Shown one piece after another: positions 1 to 10,658 of a DNA stretch of 64,000 bases. The position numbers and the translations under genes were made by a program. The notes beneath the pieces were generated by a model. That model worked only from the letters and a program-made list of their open reading frames with translations, was not told the origin of the DNA and searched no databases. Source of the DNA: Trochalopteron elliotii (lineage: Eukaryota; Chordata; Aves; Passeriformes; Leiothrichidae); contig JANPWX010000038.1 in NCBI GenBank assembly GCA_024734555.1, forward strand, positions 3,921,586-3,985,585. The letters are read 5' to 3'. Within the stretch, counting starts at the first letter, position 1; every line of letters begins with the position of its first letter.

Positions 1-274
1 ATTCCTGCTGCAGATTTGTTCACTCTGTCACAGAGAAAGACATAAGCACAGAAAAGCAGAAAACAGCTAATTAACTTTCTCAGTTGGCCAGGGAACCAAA
101 CTGATATGTTTCAGAGAGAATCACAGCCTTCAGGCGGAGACTGTGGGTGAGACGGATAAAAAGTGGTGAAGTAAGGTTTTCCATAAGAAAACTAACTTGC
201 TAGTGTACTGTGTAAAGTTGATAATGAGTATTGTCATGGCAGCATTCAGCTGAATCACTTCCCAACAAGCTCTA

Positions 275-294
275 AAGCAAGCAAGCAAGCAAGC
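275..294. repeat. (AAGC)5 microsatellite
   Basis: Five uninterrupted copies of the tetramer aagc. It is short and probably polymorphic; no function is implied. Confidence 0.9.
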
Positions 295-1103
295 AGAAAG
301 AGACTGAGCCTCCATTTTCTCTCCTGGGTTTCTTCCTTGGCCAGAAATGGAGAACAGGACTAGAGCACAAAGGGAGTGAACTCAGGGAATTCTTCAGCTC
401 CCTGCAGCTTTCCATCTTCTCTACAGTAGCCCCTGAATTACCTTGGCATATGGATACTAAGAGAGGTTTGAGCTGTTTTATTGCAAAACCTGCATTTGTG
501 TAGAAGCCAGAATACTTGCATATGAGAAATACCTTTCCTTAAGAGTTATCCTTTATCACACGATCAAAACCAGCCATTACCTATTCAGCCATCTAAGATC
601 ACACATTGAAATTTAGGTGCTCAGCATGAAGAGTGAATCAATGAGGTCTGCAGAAAATCTGCTGAGTAATATTGGGTTGGGCTTCCCAGAAAGGAGTGAC
701 TAAAGATTGCAAGAGACTACAAATTACTTCATAAATATAGGTCTGTGAACAACTTATAAGCAAGAAGAGAAGTGAATGATTCATCATTATTTGCTAGAAA
801 ACATCTAATTTTTTTTTGCAACCTAAGCAAGTTAAATCCCGGAATTATGGAGAGATTAGGAAAAATATTTAAGATTAGAGTTGTACTCTACACGTAAAGT
901 TCCAGAACTTGAACATTCTTCTTTCATTTCATTTTTATAGAAAGTTTAGCTAGAAACTTTTCATTATCTGCAGCTTTGTATTGGCAACCAGGAAAGAATC
1001 TCTGCTGCAAACTTCCAAGATATTCATCAGACCGTGTTCCTGCAAATAAAATGAGAATTCCTTATAAATGTGAATTACCAAGACCTGAGCTCTGTGGTGG
1101 TAT

Positions 1104-1135
1104 TAAAAAAAAAAAAAGAAAAAAAAAAGGAAAAT
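1104..1135. repeat. A-rich tract
   Basis: About 30 bases of almost pure A broken by single G residues. It could be the decayed poly(A) end of a retrocopy, but I see no recognisable body upstream, so I call it simple low-complexity sequence. Confidence 0.8.
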
Positions 1136-2841
1136 TTAGTAATAGAGAACTTATTAGACACAGTTGCTGCTTTCACCTGACTTTAGTTAACATCATTTAT
1201 TATCCTTGAACCTCCAGATTTCATTGGCCCTTGTTTATCTAAAGTTCTGATTGTTACAGGCATGGAGTCTAGATCAGAGATGAGGGCATGCTAACTCAGT
1301 GAGATCCTTTTTGCTGCTTAAGCCAGATCTGGGACATTGCTATATCATAGTTTGCCCTTCCTAACTCATGCACACTTTCTTCATGCTAAATTTTCCTGGG
1401 GCATATTCCTTAGAAATACAGAGTTTTAGGGACAAAGAGCTCTCTACTGGGCATATCTGAAACTGCTAGGCCAAGAAATAAAATAACTGGGACTTCTTAT
1501 GCACTGGGTTTGTAGGCAAGTGCATGCCAGAAATTGTCATGCTGTTTAAACAGAAAACACAAAACTTGTCCCAGGCCTGGAAGACTGAGTTTCTGCAGAG
1601 GTCTACATGTTCTAGTTGTTTTTGTAGGATCCCAAACATCTGATAAATCAGAAAATACTAAATTTCAAGTATGGGAAGCTCTATCTTTAATGTCTGGTCT
1701 TTTAAGCACCTAAAATTACATGTTGGCAGATCCCATGCTCTTTGGGGAGCATGTTCTTGTTTGTTACTCTTCTGATGTGTCCAATTTCCAAGATAAAATT
1801 ATAAATTCAGTAACTGGCATTTAGAAAGCCTAAATTTCTTAACTCATTACACAGGAAAATTATCTCAGAATGTCATGTCATCTCAAAACTGTATTTTTAT
1901 ACAGCTTGAAAATTAAGACTGTATTAGTCTTGATTATATCACATTTGACCAGCACATTGTCACAAAATCTATTTTAAACATTCAAAAGTGTAATTATCAC
2001 TATTATTATTGTTCATTACCTAGACTATTAGGAGCCTGAAGCTCCTGCCAAAGTTCTAGAGCCAGTACAGAGGGAACTTTCCAGTGAACATTTTCCTGTA
2101 CAGTTCAAAACCTACAAAAACCTTTCAAAACCACCTTTTAAAGAAGACAGACCTCTTTCTTCAAATTCTGCTCAGAGGGGCTTTTTTCTTTGTTTGAAAA
2201 GAACAAAGAACCATATTTTACATTTGCAATCAGACTGAGACGGAAAACAAATGCAGCCATATAACCTGCTGTGAGACAAAAAGTATAAGAAATTATCTTC
2301 TGAACAGTGTTGCAGCAGAAAACAATTTTCAAGCAGATAAAGAGGAACCTTCTCACAGGACTAGAGCAAAGTCTGAACAACCAGGGCTTGCCTGCTTTTC
2401 TTCAGTTTTATACATTTTGTCTCATCATCAGTCTTAGCAAAACACCTACATCTGGTGTGGAATTGTTGTCTTTCAGGCAGCCCATAGCTACAAGATTTGG
2501 GAATGTGGGCATAAGTGTGACAAAATTAAATATGACACACTTCTGTGTGTTATAGACTGAGAGGCAAACAGACCCAGCACCAGTGAGCAAATGTTGAATG
2601 AATGCATCCCCCTGAGCTACAGATTTGGCTGGTTGTGGAGGGACTCTCAAATGGATGGCAATGTCTGAAGGGAAAGAGCCAATAACCAGCTGGGTGCTGG
2701 CAAAACACATCCACCTCCTCCACTGCCATGACCTACAGGAGGGTGCATTTAGATGTTTCTTTCGTGGTGGGGTGCTAATGCCAGCTAGCAGGAATCCCCA
2801 GACCACAGAAACAGTTCATGTGGGTCCTTCAGCTCAGCAGG

Positions 2842-3200
2842 CTGTGCGTGGTTCAGGCTTGGATGAAGGAAACATGCTCTCTCGGGTTAATAAGGATGTT
2901 TATTCAGTGCAGCCATGTGGAAGGGGTTTTGCCAGAGCCCCTTCTCAGCATGGGGGAAGCAGGGTGAGAGGGTGGAGAGAGAGAAAGGGGCTAGGCCTCT
3001 GTGTCCCCTTTTCCCAGCTCGGGGGCTGGGTGGGGAAACACTGACCCAATGGGGAAGGGAAGGGGAGGGGTTACATCAGGAGGAACCACAGGGGTCACCA
3101 GGGGTAGGGGGGTGAAAGGGACATACCAAGTACAGACTTACAACAAACACAAAATACAAATTCAAAAACCTGAAACTCGTGTCGCTACAGGTGCACTTCT
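2842..3200 (-). mobile_element. possible solo LTR (endogenous retrovirus), minus orientation
   Basis: The block opens with TGTGCGTGG, has a minus-strand AATAAA polyadenylation-type signal near 2,900 (read as ttatt on the plus strand within 'aggatgtttattcag'), and continues into a G-rich, purine-biased segment (2,950-3,120) unlike its AT-rich flanks. This is the layout of an avian LTR read backwards: R/U5 first, then a GC-rich U3. I could not find a target-site duplication or a clear CA end, so the right edge is a guess. It could instead be an unrelated GC-rich unique segment. Confidence 0.35.
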
Positions 3201-4240
3201 GCCTGTCAGGTGCAGTGTAACCAGGAGCAGTCGCCTGGGGCTTCCCTGGTTATCAAGGGAGGATATTTGAGCCACCTCCTAACCTTCTCTTGGATAACTG
3301 AACTCTTGGAGGATGATGACTGATGTATTCATATTGTCCTTTGTGGTTTTGGTTTGTTTTTAAAATTTCTTTGCATCTTTTCATTGTCCTTTCAGCCTCA
3401 AAGACACTAGAACTAGAAACGAATGCCCAGGATGTCTTCAACAGCTCTGCACACAGAGGCAAACCTCAGCCTCCATGATAATGGTGTGCAGCCGCCTAGG
3501 TATTTACCCAAAACCAGTGTTTGCTTGTTCTCTGTTTGCTTTTAGCTTTTCAGGACCTTCCTTTCCCTTGGCCATCCTCCACAACATCTTGCACATTTCA
3601 AGTGGGAGTGCCTAAAGAGTGGGGAGTTATCAAGCCTAACTGATGGCTGAGTTAGAGGCAACATGGCAAATATTAATTGGGACTCTATTCTTGATGCTAA
3701 AAGACAGCAGGGAATAAAGAACAAAGTCATAGTGAGCAAATTGCCTGGAAGAAAAAGATGCTGCCACTGACTACAGCAAGTCACCTACTGTGTTAACAAG
3801 CTGGACCTTCATTAGTGATTTTAGGGTTTAGTGTGAATTTTGCTCCACGCATAAAACTATTTTCAATCATGCAGGGAAGAAGAGGCCAACTTCATCCACA
3901 TTTTTTCAGAGCAATACAGATGCCTACCTAATGTGAATGTAGTCCTGCTCACAAAACTGCTGAAAAGCAGAGACTGGGCAGTATGACCAGGGGGAGTCAC
4001 TGCCATACCTTTACCAGGGCCCTGAAACACTCAGCTTCCTCCTTCGAGTAATGATGAAATTTAAACAATCCGAAATGAAACATCTGTGAGCATGGAAAAC
4101 TGGAGACATGAACTGCCTCTGTCAGAGCAAGATGCACAACCTGCATTATGCAGAAATACAGTAAGGAAGGCGTGAGGCTCCTGGAGCAGCAGTGGTTATG
4201 CAAAAAAATCATGACAGTGTACAAATTAAATGGTGAGGGG
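3201..4240. other. unique non-coding DNA
   Basis: No recognisable gene or repeat. Short open frames on both strands have no family features and overlap each other in the way random frames do. Confidence 0.55.
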
Positions 4241-4368
4241 TTCTTTTTTCTTTTTCTTTTTTTCTTTTTTTTTTCTTTTTCTTTTTTTTTTCTTTTCCTT
4301 TTTCTTTCTTTCTTTTTCTTTTTTTCTTTTTTTTTTTTTTTTTCTTTTTGTTATTTTTCTTTTTTTTT
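4241..4368 (+). repeat. 128-base T-rich polypyrimidine tract, (TTTTC)n-like
   Basis: Almost uninterrupted T runs with single C residues at irregular 4-10 base spacing and a single G near the right end. It ends in 'tttttttag', which resembles a splice acceptor but is just what such a tract produces. The mirror strand is a polypurine run. The phenylalanine-rich peptide that can be read through it is an artefact of the tract. Confidence 0.92.
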
Positions 4369-5689
4369 AGTTTTAATTAACCATGTTGTTTCCAACTGCA
4401 CCATCTGTGGTATCATGTTTGGTCTTTATAAGGTTCTCTCAAAAGAAGGATAATTATGAATTTAGTAACAAGATAGTACTTTTAATATTTCCTGTAATAT
4501 GTTTCTAAAGCCTTATCCATATGTTTTCAGAAGACTGTATCATAGACAATCAGTGGGAAGCCAGGAACATGATAATAAATGCCTGTGGTAGAAAAGCGAA
4601 GAAAGAAAATAATGGTGGTCTCCCCCAGGCTGGTTTCCTGCACTGTCTCTGAGGCAATAGGTGGTAACATTTTCATGTCCAAGTATCTGGTCATTGGAAC
4701 AAAAAAGGCAGCCTCTACCATGAGGAAAATGGATAAAATAGAGGCATATGAACATGAAACAACATCAAAGAAGATAATAAACAATTTTCCTCCTTAAAAT
4801 CATAGTTTTAAGGTAGCAGCAGCTACAAATGAGAAACAGGTTGTGCAAGCTGCCTGACACACCACACTACATGGCATTAATCTGAGGACAACATGATGAC
4901 CCACTCTAAAAGCTGCAGAGATGAGTTTGAGAGCTGGTACCACAATGACACGAAAAAAAATCTGCCATAAATCTGGGAAGTGTTTATGACAATTATCTAT
5001 TCAGAAATACTTCAAGTACAACAGGAATAGCGTCCAAAACACAGCTTGTAAACTGACATAATTTGTTAAAGTGAGGGCATTTTGAGACCTGGGAGATACA
5101 AAACTGAGCCTCTGGGAAAAAGAAACAATCAAGAAATGAAAGAGTCAGAGAGCACTGCTGTAAAAGGTAAACCATTTCAAAAAGTTAAAGATGGAAAAGT
5201 CCTGCTGGGTCATGTAAGTCAGTGCCCTTACAAGTGCATGAGAGACAGAGATAACAACAAAAACGCTCTGGGCTTGAACATCACACACTGGCTGAGGTTG
5301 CAGTGACAAATTACAGAGAAAATGGCCAGCCACCTCCAGGGAGGGTCTCTACTGTGACCTCAGGGGAACCAGAAACACAGGGCTTGCTTAATCTTGGCAC
5401 CTGCCTATTACGTCTCTCTTGGGAAGACAAGAATCTTGGAAAGGCAATCATAAATATCCCCCTGAAGCTGTTCCTTTTCTGTTGCTGATAAATAAAAAAC
5501 AGTGAAAAATTCCAGGTATGAGAGGACACCAGGTCAGTGAGGGAGAGATGGGAGAGAATTTGGTAATGGATTGGATCCTTCTGGCCCATCTATATTTCCA
5601 ATTATTTGTGGGAATAGGTCAGTGACAGCGGTGCAAGCTGCTTCGCTCAGAGGTAACAGAACCCAGAAATGAGCAGCAGAAAATAGAAA
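4369..5689. other. unique non-coding DNA
   Basis: AT-rich sequence without a recognisable gene or repeat. A lysine-rich frame near 4,580-4,800 has no family features and a competing frame on the opposite strand, so I do not treat it as coding. Confidence 0.55.
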
Positions 5690-7150
5690 AGAAATTGGAG
5701 AAAATAGGAGAAAAGAGAAATGACAAGGACAGGAGAAACTTAGCTAAATTTATGCTAGCCCAAGCAGTACTGGGGTATAAGAATGGCTTTCACAAATGTC
5801 TTGTAGGGGAAGGGAAAGACAGCCAGAAAGTAGTTTCATTAATAAGTGAGAGAAAGATGAAAAAACCAGTATTTCTTCCAAGGCCAAATCACCCCTTTTT
5901 TTTTTTTCCCCAAATAAAAGAGATAAAAAAAAAATGTAACAATTGGGAAATAATGAAAATCCTATCTAAATAGCCATTATTGTGGTGCAGGTTGCAGGAA
6001 CAGTTGGAAATTTTGAATATTCACCATACAGACCAGCTGGTCTGGTTGCACTCATCCACAGGTGATGAGGGAATTAGCCAGTTAATTTACTGAACCACTG
6101 GCAATTATTTTTGAAAGTCATGGAGAACTATGGAAGTCCCAAAGGCTGGAAATAAAGCAAATATAGTATTGATTTACACAGAAGGAAGAATGATCTTGGC
6201 AATTACTGCCCAGCACTTTTATCTTCAATCTCCAGTAAAATAATCGACCCAGCAGTACAAAAAGAGCTATTAGAAAACTTCAAGAGGGCATTGGAAACAT
6301 GAGCAACAAGTGATGTGGGATAGAGAAAGAATCCATTCTAGAGGGAGTTATTGATGTCTTATACATAGAAGACTAGAATCAAAAGGTAAGGGATAAAAGT
6401 AATTAAATCGGAAAGAAGCCTCCCTTCAGCAACACTTAAGCACATGCTTAAATCTTTCCATGTCAGTTTTGAGCAACCACTGCATAAAAGGACAGGCTTG
6501 TTTGCATTCACACAGTTCACCAACGAGCATAAACAATTTGCTTTAATAAAGACCTACAGGAAGAGCAACAGCAGAAGGCAAACTGATAAGGAGCCCTGCA
6601 CAAAACTGCAGCAGAGAGACTGATGAGGTAGCAGGAGCAAGATGTTCACAGGGTTCCTTCCAGTTTTGACTCTGAGTAATACCTTCATTAGAAATGCAAA
6701 AGATGTTGCAAAGTGCACACTCAGGAACAGAAGAGAGAGGGCAAAAATACAGCAATACATATGTATCTAGAGAATTACAAGTGAGAAGTAACAAAAGGAA
6801 ATCCAATGTAACACAAAACCTGCACTAAGCCCTACTAAAACAATACAAGGCAAGGTGTTTCAAGAAGGAGCAACCCAAAAGAAACAATGTCAGGCACTCA
6901 GGAAGAACAAAACTGGACAGCAAATTGTTTACTGGTATAAATTATGGATAAAGCCAATAGATCATAGTAAAGAGGGGTGATGGACTTTCTTACCTGCTCC
7001 ATGCTAGGCTAGGAGAACCCACACTGAGAACCCTCATTAGACACCAGAAAACGTAATTAGAAAAACTGGAGAGGGTGCAAAGAAAAAAGGCAAAAATGAG
7101 TAAGGTGCCAAAGTACAGCATTTGAGAAGAGAGTAAGACATTAAAGTTTC
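5690..7150 (+). mobile_element. old CR1-type LINE, ORF2 remnants, plus strand
   Basis: Three blocks appear in the order and spacing of a CR1 ORF2. At about 5,770-5,860 a frame reads GYKNGFHKCL, like the 'NNKKGFFRYI' connector region ahead of the reverse transcriptase. At 6,189-6,248 it reads NDLGNYCPALLSSISSKIID, closely matching the conserved 'DPGNYRPVSLTSVPGKIME' reverse transcriptase block. Near 6,350 'IDVLYIED' resembles the 'IDVLYLDFSKAFD' block. At 7,060-7,101 it reads EKLERVQRKKAKM, like the 'LLERVQRRATKM' block near the ORF2 end. The distance between the second and last blocks (about 270 codons) fits an intact element. Stops and frameshifts break every frame. Edges are uncertain by about 50 bases. 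Confidence 0.7.
5898..5908. repeat. short poly(T) run
   Basis: A homopolymer T run inside the old CR1 copy, bordered by C runs. It interrupts the decayed ORF2 frame. Confidence 0.75.
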
Positions 7151-10100
7151 ATTATACAGTTTTGCTGTGTTACAAGACTTCAATCATGCCATCCACTGCA
7201 TGTCCTATACAGAGAAAATTGCAGAATGGTGTCTGGGAGCTGCTCACATACAATCACTTTTTCTGATGTTTGTAGCTTCATTTCTGGCACAGAGACAAAA
7301 ATTATGAGTCTACTACAGCCCAAATACCTCTACACAAAATGGAAATGAAAAGAGTGAGATTTTGTTGTCCTCCTTGCAAGAGCAAAGATCAGATGCCACA
7401 GCTTAGAGAAAAGGGAAGTGACACAGCCTGCTTCTAAACCTGAATAACTCCAACATTTTATATACATAAAGTGAAATTACCTTTGAGATTGCCCCTCCAC
7501 AGCCTTACCTGAGATAGATGTTAACAGCACATCAGATGTATCCCTGGCATCAGGGTTCAGGGTTGGGGGTCCCTCAAGGATACTAAGCACAACTTCTGCA
7601 ATTATTTTCTAACTTTACTTTTTCTTACTGACGGTAATAGAATTTTTTCACCTTAAGTTATTTCCTTTATTTTTTACCATCTCTAACTCAGATTATCCCA
7701 ATTATTTATCATTACTCTTTGCTATTTTTAAAGCTTAACATCTTTTTGAAGAATGCATACTCAAGCCTTGAAAAAGAGCGACATAATAATTCTGCCAGAT
7801 TATTGAAGTAAATTACAGGTAGACAATGGTAAGAAAATAGTGTCAGAAAAACACAGAAATGAGGGAACATGTATGCCTGGAAAAATCTGATATATTAAAT
7901 ATGGATATAACTGCTTGGCAGAAGGTCATGTAGGTGGTCAGCTATCATTTCTAAACCCCTAATTTAAATCATACACAGGCCAGAGTTGACAAAAAACTTA
8001 ATAACCATTAATGACCTCGTGCTGTTGGCTCAGGTCTGATTATTAGCAGGTAACTGCCTAAAAGAGGTGTGGGCTCACATACACACACAGAGCAGCAAGC
8101 TGCCTGATTACCTACTGCTAAACAGGTCAAGATGGGTATGAAATACCTTTTTGATGGCTAAACATCAGCTCAGAATTCAGGACTGAGAGCTGTGCCTGAA
8201 TGATGGTGAGAAAGAGCACTCTGGCTGCATTCACTCTCTGGCATTTCCCCTGGAAGAGGATTTACCAGGGAGGCTACAAAAGACTCAAAAGCACCTCCTT
8301 TTGCCTGCCTGCTGCTGCATGGCTGTATCCTGACACGGAGGTGGAAAAGCAGCTGTGTTTCTCCAGGGTCCCCTGTCCTTATCACAGCTCCCAGCCTCAT
8401 TTCAGTCTTCCAGTATATTATCAATCCCCCAGCTTTTCTAGATATAACTAAAACCACCATAGCAATGCACAGTTATGGCTGCTGTAGGGTTTTGTTTCCC
8501 AGATCTTATTTTCATCTTTGCAGAAATATCTGTATCTTGAGCCAAAACTTCCCAAGACTGCTCTATGCCTGAGGGAAAATTTTCTTTTGTCTTTTTGAAG
8601 GCTTGATCAAATGCTGTACAGCCAGGGGTTTAGAACAAGGAGACAAAAGGAAAAAGATGTGGCTTTTTTTATAGCAAAAATAGCTGCGATTTTATTTGAG
8701 CTTTCTTTATAGTTTCAGCCACAAAGAGATCAACTGCAAAAATGTTTGACAGGATGGTAGCTTTTACAGAAGATATTATGAGGTTTTGAAAGTCATATTT
8801 AGTGACGCAGGGAATTCTGTGCACATGCTCTCCTCTCTCAGCTCCAGCACCTTCTAATAATACAACTTCCAAACAACATTCTCTGAAAGGGCTGCTTGCT
8901 GTCTCAGTCTTTCCGACTTTGCCTTTTTTTAAAAATTTTGAAATGCTTCATTTTAGATTCAGAAAGCTGTTATGAATTAAATAAATGCTCGTATAACCTA
9001 TCTGCATTTAAAACAAAGGAGTGAGAATGGGGAGAAGTACAAAAATGCCATCTCACAAAATATATTCAAATCCTTCAACAATATTAAGGTAGCATTATCC
9101 CTGTAGGTTACCTATTTACTTTTGACACTTTTTTGGCTTAATTTCTGCCTGGATGAAGCACTAACTTGTGACCAGTTATAGTTCCAGCCTCTTAGGAAAA
9201 AAATAATCAGGCAATGGTTAATAAAAGCAAGAAATAGGTTATTTTCCATCAACTCAGCTGCAGAATTTCTTTAACCAAAATGCCTGACACAGCAGCTATC
9301 ACATTTCTGAGGACTCTCCAAAGATTTACAGCAATTTATTCTCAAAAAAATTAAAATTAAATCTGATTTTAGGAGCAAAGAGATGGGGGAATTATTGCCT
9401 GGATGATTAAAGGAAAAAAACCTCACTGAAAGTCTGGGTAATAAAGTGAGAGTCTTTCAGCTTTGGCCATTCACCGGTGGCATTTTTCAAATACACATAT
9501 ATTAAAACATATTAATATTTCTACTGGTCTGTGAGGTATTACTGACTCTGCCCAAGTCTGCCATTCCTGGGGAAGCAGTCTCAGGTGCCAGTGACAGGCT
9601 TCAGCAGCTACACGAGGAAGCCTTCCAACTCACCAAGGTGAATTAGAAGCCTAGCAGCACTGTTTAATATCTCCCTGGGAAAGGTACAATTCTGTTAGCA
9701 ATATAGCACGCAGGAACCCCTTCAGAGACCTAGCCTAGAAATCCCTGGGCCATCCTATTTCTTCATGCCTTTCTGAGCTGGTTGCTTCCTTCCCTCAGGC
9801 GTCCTGAGGCAAGAATGCCTGCTCCCCAAAATAGCTCAGAGCTAACATCTTTACCTGCAATGCCTGCTCAGCCCCACGGTCTCTGATGCACAAACGAACC
9901 AGCAGTGCTGAAATGAAAGATAAGAATTTTTAATTGCAGTCGATGAACTACTACGATTTTGAATCATTTTTACATCTTCAGCAATTTTTTATTAGCATCG
10001 CTTTGAGGAACATTTTAAAAAAAAGAAGTAGTTCATGGACTCTTTTGGGCTTCACTCAGATTTTGGGGTTGAGCTAAATGTTAAATCACAAAGGACTAAA

Positions 10101-10164
10101 AATATTTCCTACTAGATTTTCTTTAAATTTAGAATGGTGAATAACAATGCAGTTTCACTCCTCT
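7151..10164. other. unique non-coding DNA
   Basis: About 3 kb of AT-rich DNA without recognisable coding or repeat structure. The frames at 8,170-8,460 on both strands overlap each other and show no protein features. Confidence 0.55.
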
Positions 10165-10658
10165 TTAGTTGGCATTGGTCAGGCTACATGGCAATTATTC
10201 TGTCCAGTTTTGTGTCCCCAGACAAAAGGATGTTCACCAACAGAGTGAACTAAGAAGAGGGCCACCAAGATTCTTCTTGCTATATGAGATAAGGCTGAGG
10301 AAACAAGGCTCGTTCATGCCAGAGGAAAAAAAACAACCTATCAGCAGCCTGCCAGCACTTACAAGCAGTGATTGAGAAGATGGAAGCAGGCTCTTCACTG
10401 AGATGTGTGATCACAGAACAGGACCGTGGCCATAAAATGAATAAGGGGATGTCCAGACAGGATATAAGGAGAAACTTTTCCACCATGAGACAGTCAGACT
10501 TTGGTGCAGTTTATCCAAATAGGTTGTGCAGGCTCTGTCCTTGAAGGTTTCCAGTGCCTGACTGGATAAGCCCAGAGAAGCCAGCTTTGACTTCAGCAGG
10601 CTCTGCTTGGAGATAAGATCTTCTTAATGCCCTTCCCTCCAGACTATGTGGTCCTGCA
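10165..10658 (+). mobile_element. CR1-type LINE 3' segment, plus strand
   Basis: The frame starting near 10,169 reads ALVRLHGNYSVQFCVP, matching the CR1 ORF2 C-terminal block 'ALVRPHLEYCVQFWAP', followed by a degraded ERVQRRATK-like region (10,245-10,275). Next comes a 3' part with 'ggatataaggagaaacttttccaccatgag', the usual CR1 'rrkkfft..' text, then 'gttgtgcaggctctgtccttgaaggtttcc' and a decayed '..aggtcccttccaacc..' tail near 10,630-10,655. It is a 5'-truncated, mutated copy of an older CR1 subfamily. Confidence 0.72.

Larger units (their letters stand above)
1..2841. other. unique non-coding DNA, no gene seen
   Basis: Stop codons are frequent in all frames and no conserved protein family can be recognised. 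Only a short AAGC tetranucleotide repeat near the left edge and an A-rich stretch near 1.1 kb stand out. I see no CpG-rich promoter and no repeat tail that I can name. Confidence 0.6.

Noticed and set aside
4148..4453. 101-codon phenylalanine-rich frame resembling a membrane protein
   Set aside because: It is a direct read-through of the T-rich tract, so the hydrophobicity is an artefact of composition.
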